Of a stretch of DNA of 8,866 nt, positions 7,163 to 8,866 are shown one piece after another. The stretch is from contig JAJDXU010000260.1 in the NCBI GenBank assembly GCA_022823105.1, forward strand, positions 1-8,866. The letters are read 5' to 3'. The position numbers and the translations under genes are program-made. Position 1 is the first letter of the stretch, and each line of letters opens with the position of its first letter. Source of the stretch: Dehalococcoidia bacterium (GTDB taxonomy: Bacteria; Chloroflexota; Dehalococcoidia; Lucifugimonadales; UBA3495). Under the pieces are notes generated by a model. That model was not told the origin of the DNA. It saw only the letters and a program-made list of their open reading frames with translations, and made no database searches.

Positions 7163-7729
7163 CCGCATCGTACCCTGGTGTTGCGATTGCATCAATGACA
7201 ATGCGTGCGCGAATGCCATCAGGTCTGCGTATCCCGTGCTGCAGGGCAACTCGACGTTCCAGTTCGCCCCGTGGATACGCATCGTCGTGCCCCCAGGCTG
7301 TGTGAATCCTCTCCAGAACAACCAGCCGGCGACAATCACCAATATCATCACGATCAGGGCAAACACATGCAGGTTGAGGCCGGGGATCACGATCTGCGGC
7401 AGCCGATCCACCAGCCAATATGCCAACGCCACGTAGACGACCAGTCCCCCGGCAACCAGCGCGACCCACTGCTTCCACGAAAACCCGCGCACAACATCGT
7501 TGCGCACGCTTGTCCCTGACACCGATGCTATCGAGAATAAGTCCCTGACCTGGCTTTCGCCGCTGTCGGCCAGGTTGATGAAGCGCTGGTTGGTCGCAAC
7601 CAGCAAGCGGCCGTCCTTCGTAGGTTCCGCCATCAAACCGTCGTCCGGACTGAGCAGAGCGCCCACCCGCTCCCCGGGGAGCAGGTCCACCCCCCGGATG
7701 CGGGACAGATATGATGCGTTGGTTGTCAT
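7136..7729 (-). CDS. Unrecognised two-TM membrane protein with a PH-like N-terminal region
   Basis: I do not recognise this 197-residue protein as a named family. Residues 12-77 resemble a bacterial PH-like domain: LLPGERVGALLS is followed by GRLLVATNQRFINL (40-53), close to the usual strand pair LLATNQRII. Two hydrophobic segments follow at about 88-106 and 118-140, joined by a short loop, consistent with a membrane hairpin with both ends on the same side. The tail (149-180) looks like a strand with WNVELP followed by the helix ADLMAFAHALSLMQ, which could be the closing strand and helix of the same PH fold. ATG 7729-7727 is preceded by ACAGG, 6 bases upstream. The gene converges on tsaD and shares its last 27 bp with it. 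Real coding is supported by the coherent hydrophobicity pattern and domain-like order; the function is unknown. Confidence 0.72.
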   Translation of the reverse strand: MTTNASYLSRIRGVDLLPGERVGALLSPDDGLMAEPTKDGRLLVATNQRFINLADSGESQVRDLFSIASVSGTSVRNDVVRGFSWKQWVALVAGGLVVYVALAYWLVDRLPQIVIPGLNLHVFALIVMILVIVAGWLFWRGFTQPGGTTMRIHGANWNVELPCSTGYADLMAFAHALSLMQSQHQGTMRLTPVAEGE

Positions 7730-7773
7730 TGGTTACCTGTTGCTTGGAGTACAAAAAAGAGCTGCTCGATAAA

Positions 7774-7782
7774 ATGCTAACA
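7774..7782 (-). promoter_or_regulatory. Weak promoter candidate for the membrane-protein gene
   Basis: On the minus strand TGTTAGCAT reads as an extended -10 (TGn plus TAGCAT, 4 of 6 matches). I see no acceptable -35. The expected start, about 7767, gives a leader of roughly 38 bases. Position is the main support. Confidence 0.3.
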
Positions 7783-7944
7783 CAGCGAAAACGCTCCTCG
7801 ACGTCGGTCCAACGGAGGGCACATTGGAACCATGCCTTACCAGACCGCGCATGGATGTCGGGATCATCCGGCCGCTGATCCCAACTTCGGTGATTCTCCG
7901 ATGCGCCGCCTCTCGCTTTGGAAACAAAGGAATTCGTCGCCGGG

Positions 7945-7973
7945 TTGCCTAATTTCGAGTACCATGCTACCCT
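7945..7973 (+). promoter_or_regulatory. Promoter candidate for rpsO
   Basis: TTGCCT (7945-7950) and TACCCT (7968-7973) are separated by exactly 17 bases, and a TG lies one base before the -10 (extended -10 element). The -10 itself matches only 3 of 6. The predicted start near 7980 leaves a leader of about 60 bases, reasonable for a ribosomal-protein gene. Confidence 0.45.
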
Positions 7974-8001
7974 GTCCCAGCACAAACGAGTTGACGCAAA
8001 A

Positions 8002-8018
8002 CGGGCGTGGGACCCGCC
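8002..8018 (+). promoter_or_regulatory. Small GC hairpin in the rpsO leader
   Basis: Two mutually exclusive 4-bp stems can form: CGGG (8002-8005) with CCCG (8013-8016), or GGCG (8004-8007) with CGCC (8015-8018). Both lie immediately before the AAGG ribosome site at 8024-8027. S15 is known to repress its own mRNA through varied leader structures in many bacteria, so an autoregulatory role is possible. It is not shown here and the stems are short. Confidence 0.25.
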
Positions 8019-8040
8019 AAGGTAAGGTAGACAATCAGTA

Positions 8041-8307
8041 ATGTTGGACCCTGACGTCAAGCAAAGAGTCATCGAAGAATACCGGACGCACGAAACCGAT
8101 ACCGGTTCCACGGAACTGCAGGTCGCAATGCTCACCGAGCGCATTCGCCAGGTGACCGACCACCTTCGGACGCACCGAAAAGACGTACATTCCCGAAGGG
8201 GATTGGTGACGATGGTGTCGAAGCGACGCCGTCTTCTGAATTATCTTAGCCGCGAAGACGTCGGTCGATACCAGAGCCTGATCGGAAGGCTTGGACTCCG
8301 CCGGTAA
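8041..8307 (+). CDS. rpsO: 30S ribosomal protein S15
   Basis: S15 binds 16S rRNA at the three-way junction of helices 20, 21 and 22 and helps start assembly of the 30S platform. The 88-residue product is full length (E. coli 89) and carries the family core [17 protein letters not shown] (19-35), the [19 protein letters not shown] stretch (45-63) and the closing [13 protein letters not shown]. The ATG is preceded by AAGG at 8025-8027 plus the base before, 13 bases away, a longer spacing than usual; the rest of the leader resembles those of pnp and the CBS-protein gene. It is followed on the same strand by pnp, the usual bacterial order, but here after a 331-bp spacer. No intrinsic terminator follows the stop. 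Confidence 0.97.
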   Translation: MLDPDVKQRVIEEYRTHETDTGSTELQVAMLTERIRQVTDHLRTHRKDVHSRRGLVTMVSKRRRLLNYLSREDVGRYQSLIGRLGLRR

Positions 8308-8327
8308 CCCCATCGCAGGTCTCGATT

Positions 8328-8365
8328 CCTGGTCACCGACGCTACCATGTCAAGTGACCGCCAGG
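8328..8365 (+). promoter_or_regulatory. Hairpin downstream of rpsO (possible RNA processing site)
   Basis: CCTGGTCAC (8328-8336) pairs with GTGACC (8354-8359) plus AGG (8363-8365), leaving a 3-base GCC bulge and a 17-base loop. That is nine base pairs starting 20 bases after the rpsO stop. No T tract follows, so it is not an intrinsic terminator. In E. coli the rpsO-pnp region carries an RNase III-cleaved hairpin through which PNPase controls its own mRNA; this hairpin could be an analogue, by position only. Confidence 0.4.
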
Positions 8366-8496
8366 CGAAAGCCGCAACTCGATTACCAGACGTTGCGGGC
8401 ATGGGTGTAATTCCGTTTGTGTGGCGACTCGTTGTCAATGACGACGGGCCGGCCGTTTACCTTGCGAGGTGAGAGAGGGAGGTGGGCAAGAAGTAG

Positions 8497-8518
8497 GCCG
8501 CCGGGCATACATGGCGGC
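8497..8518 (+). promoter_or_regulatory. GC-rich hairpin in the pnp leader
   Basis: GCCGCC (8497-8502) and GGCGGC (8513-8518) pair perfectly, extended by one G-T pair, around an 8-base loop. It lies about 120 bases before pnp and has no T run after it. It may be a leader structure of pnp or chance in GC-rich DNA. Confidence 0.35.
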
Positions 8519-8576
8519 AGTCAAGCAAATCCGGTCGCATCGACGCAATGATTTTGTTCCCCCATTTGGCGAAAAT

Positions 8577-8592
8577 ACGCACGCACGCACGC
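8577..8592 (+). repeat. Tandem tetranucleotide repeat (ACGC x4)
   Basis: Four uninterrupted ACGC units lie 46 bases upstream of the pnp start. The repeat is short. Slippage would change the pnp leader length by 4-base steps but would not alter any convincing reading frame. Confidence 0.7.
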
Positions 8593-8638
8593 GACCGACA
8601 GCACGTATCGGACGAGAGAGGTAGAAAACAATCCTGCT

Positions 8639-8866
8639 ATGACCACGACTGAAATCACGAACGGACTCATGAACCCCTTTGCCCTCAGCGGCGAAATCGG
8701 CGGGCATCCCATCACAATCGAAACGGGCCGACTGGCCCAACAGGCCCACGGATCTGTAACCATAACCTGCGGCGAGACCATCCTGCTGGCGACGGCGGTG
8801 ATGTCCGAGCAAGCCCGCGAGGGAATAGATTTCCTCCCCTTGACCGTAGAATTCGAGGAGCGCCTC
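8639..8866 (+). CDS. pnp: Polyribonucleotide nucleotidyltransferase (PNPase), N-terminal part
   Basis: PNPase degrades RNA 3' to 5' by phosphorolysis and is a core of the bacterial RNA degradosome. The frame runs open off the right edge with 76 codons visible of a protein usually near 700 residues. It shows the start of the first RNase PH-like domain: [19 protein letters not shown] (18-36), [17 protein letters not shown] (38-54) and the signature [13 protein letters not shown] (64-76), matching the family DFFPLTVNYEER. The ATG at 8639 has AGAGG 16 bases upstream, too far for an ideal site. A second ATG at codon 11 (8669, MNPFALSG) aligns with the E. coli N terminus MLNPIV and could be the true start. 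It is paired with rpsO as in most bacteria. Confidence 0.95.
   Translation, partial: MTTTEITNGLMNPFALSGEIGGHPITIETGRLAQQAHGSVTITCGETILLATAVMSEQAREGIDFLPLTVEFEERL

Larger units (their letters stand above)
7730..8040. other. Divergent 311-bp intergenic region upstream of rpsO
   Basis: This separates the minus-strand membrane-protein gene from plus-strand rpsO. It holds a promoter candidate for each side and a possible small rpsO leader hairpin, listed separately. An open frame 7832-8041 (69 residues) ends in TAATG overlapping the rpsO ATG, but its Ser/Pro/Arg-rich product looks non-coding and the rpsO promoter would lie inside it. Near 7751-7768 an A/T-rich tract reads on the minus strand as a tight GAGC-A-GCTC palindrome followed by six T; a one-base loop cannot form a normal terminator stem. 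I see no RNA gene or repeat here. Confidence 0.5.
8308..8638 (+). other. Long structured rpsO-pnp spacer
   Basis: This 331-bp gap has no recognisable gene. It contains two hairpin candidates (8328-8365, 8497-8518), a purine-rich tract GGTGAGAGAGGGAGGTGGG (about 8469-8485 plus neighbours), the palindrome GGCCGGCC (8447-8454) and an ACGC tetranucleotide repeat (8577-8592). No T run follows either hairpin, so rpsO transcription probably continues into pnp. Possible pnp promoters are unconvincing: TTGTCA at 8432-8437 matches the -35 well but no good -10 follows. Two short plus-strand open frames, 8347-8472 (41 residues) and 8511-8624 (37 residues), lack ribosome sites. Confidence 0.55.

Noticed and set aside
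7751..7768. Terminator-like GAGCAGCTC plus six T on the minus strand
   Set aside because: The palindrome leaves a one-base loop, so no stable stem forms before the T run.
7146..8144. 332-codon minus-strand open frame across the membrane-protein gene and into rpsO
   Set aside because: It overlaps the better-supported membrane-protein frame, the intergenic region and the start of rpsO, and its product is a patchwork without domains.
8311..8332. tRNA T-arm-like sequence (CAGG...TCGATT...CCTG)
   Set aside because: The loop is 8 bases and no acceptor, D or anticodon arms can be found around it.
8511..8624. 37-codon plus-strand open frame just before pnp
   Set aside because: No ribosome site, Arg-rich product encoded in part by the ACGC repeat, and it starts within the arm of a hairpin.

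Overview
The window is ordinary-looking bacterial chromosome, GC-rich, densely packed with housekeeping genes, and free of mobile elements, CRISPR arrays and tRNA or rRNA genes that I can see. A single-chain AccD-AccA fusion together with the general gene content fits an uncultured Chloroflexota-type (SAR202/Dehalococcoidia-like) or another high-GC lineage. This placement is inference only; nothing here settles the taxonomy.

Layout. (1) 1-167: the 3' end of an unrecognised plus-strand gene, closed by a strong intrinsic terminator. (2) 219-5923: four minus-strand genes, read from right to left. They are a CNNM/CorC-type membrane protein with CBS domains, a histidine phosphatase (4-bp ATGA overlap with the previous gene), tilS (tRNA-Ile lysidine synthetase), and a fused acetyl-CoA carboxylase carboxyltransferase beta/alpha protein. 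The fusion probably also has its own promoter in the 242-bp gap behind tilS. (3) 5924-6076: a compact divergent promoter region with a consensus TATAAT on each strand and two perfect inverted repeats on the minus-strand side. (4) 6077-7162: tsaD (tRNA t6A synthesis) on the plus strand. It runs convergently into, and overlaps by 27 bp, an unrecognised 197-residue membrane protein on the minus strand (7136-7729). (5) 8041-8866: rpsO and the start of pnp on the plus strand, the classical bacterial pair, separated by an unusually long 331-bp spacer with strong hairpin potential.

Functional themes are translation and tRNA maturation (tilS, tsaD, rpsO), RNA turnover (pnp), fatty-acid precursor supply (the AccDA fusion) and the membrane (CBS protein and the 197-residue protein). 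I see no convincing new multi-gene system. The points most worth checking are the altered active-site loops in both halves of the AccDA fusion, the double-palindrome divergent promoter, the apparent PH-like domain interrupted by a membrane hairpin, and the structured rpsO-pnp spacer.
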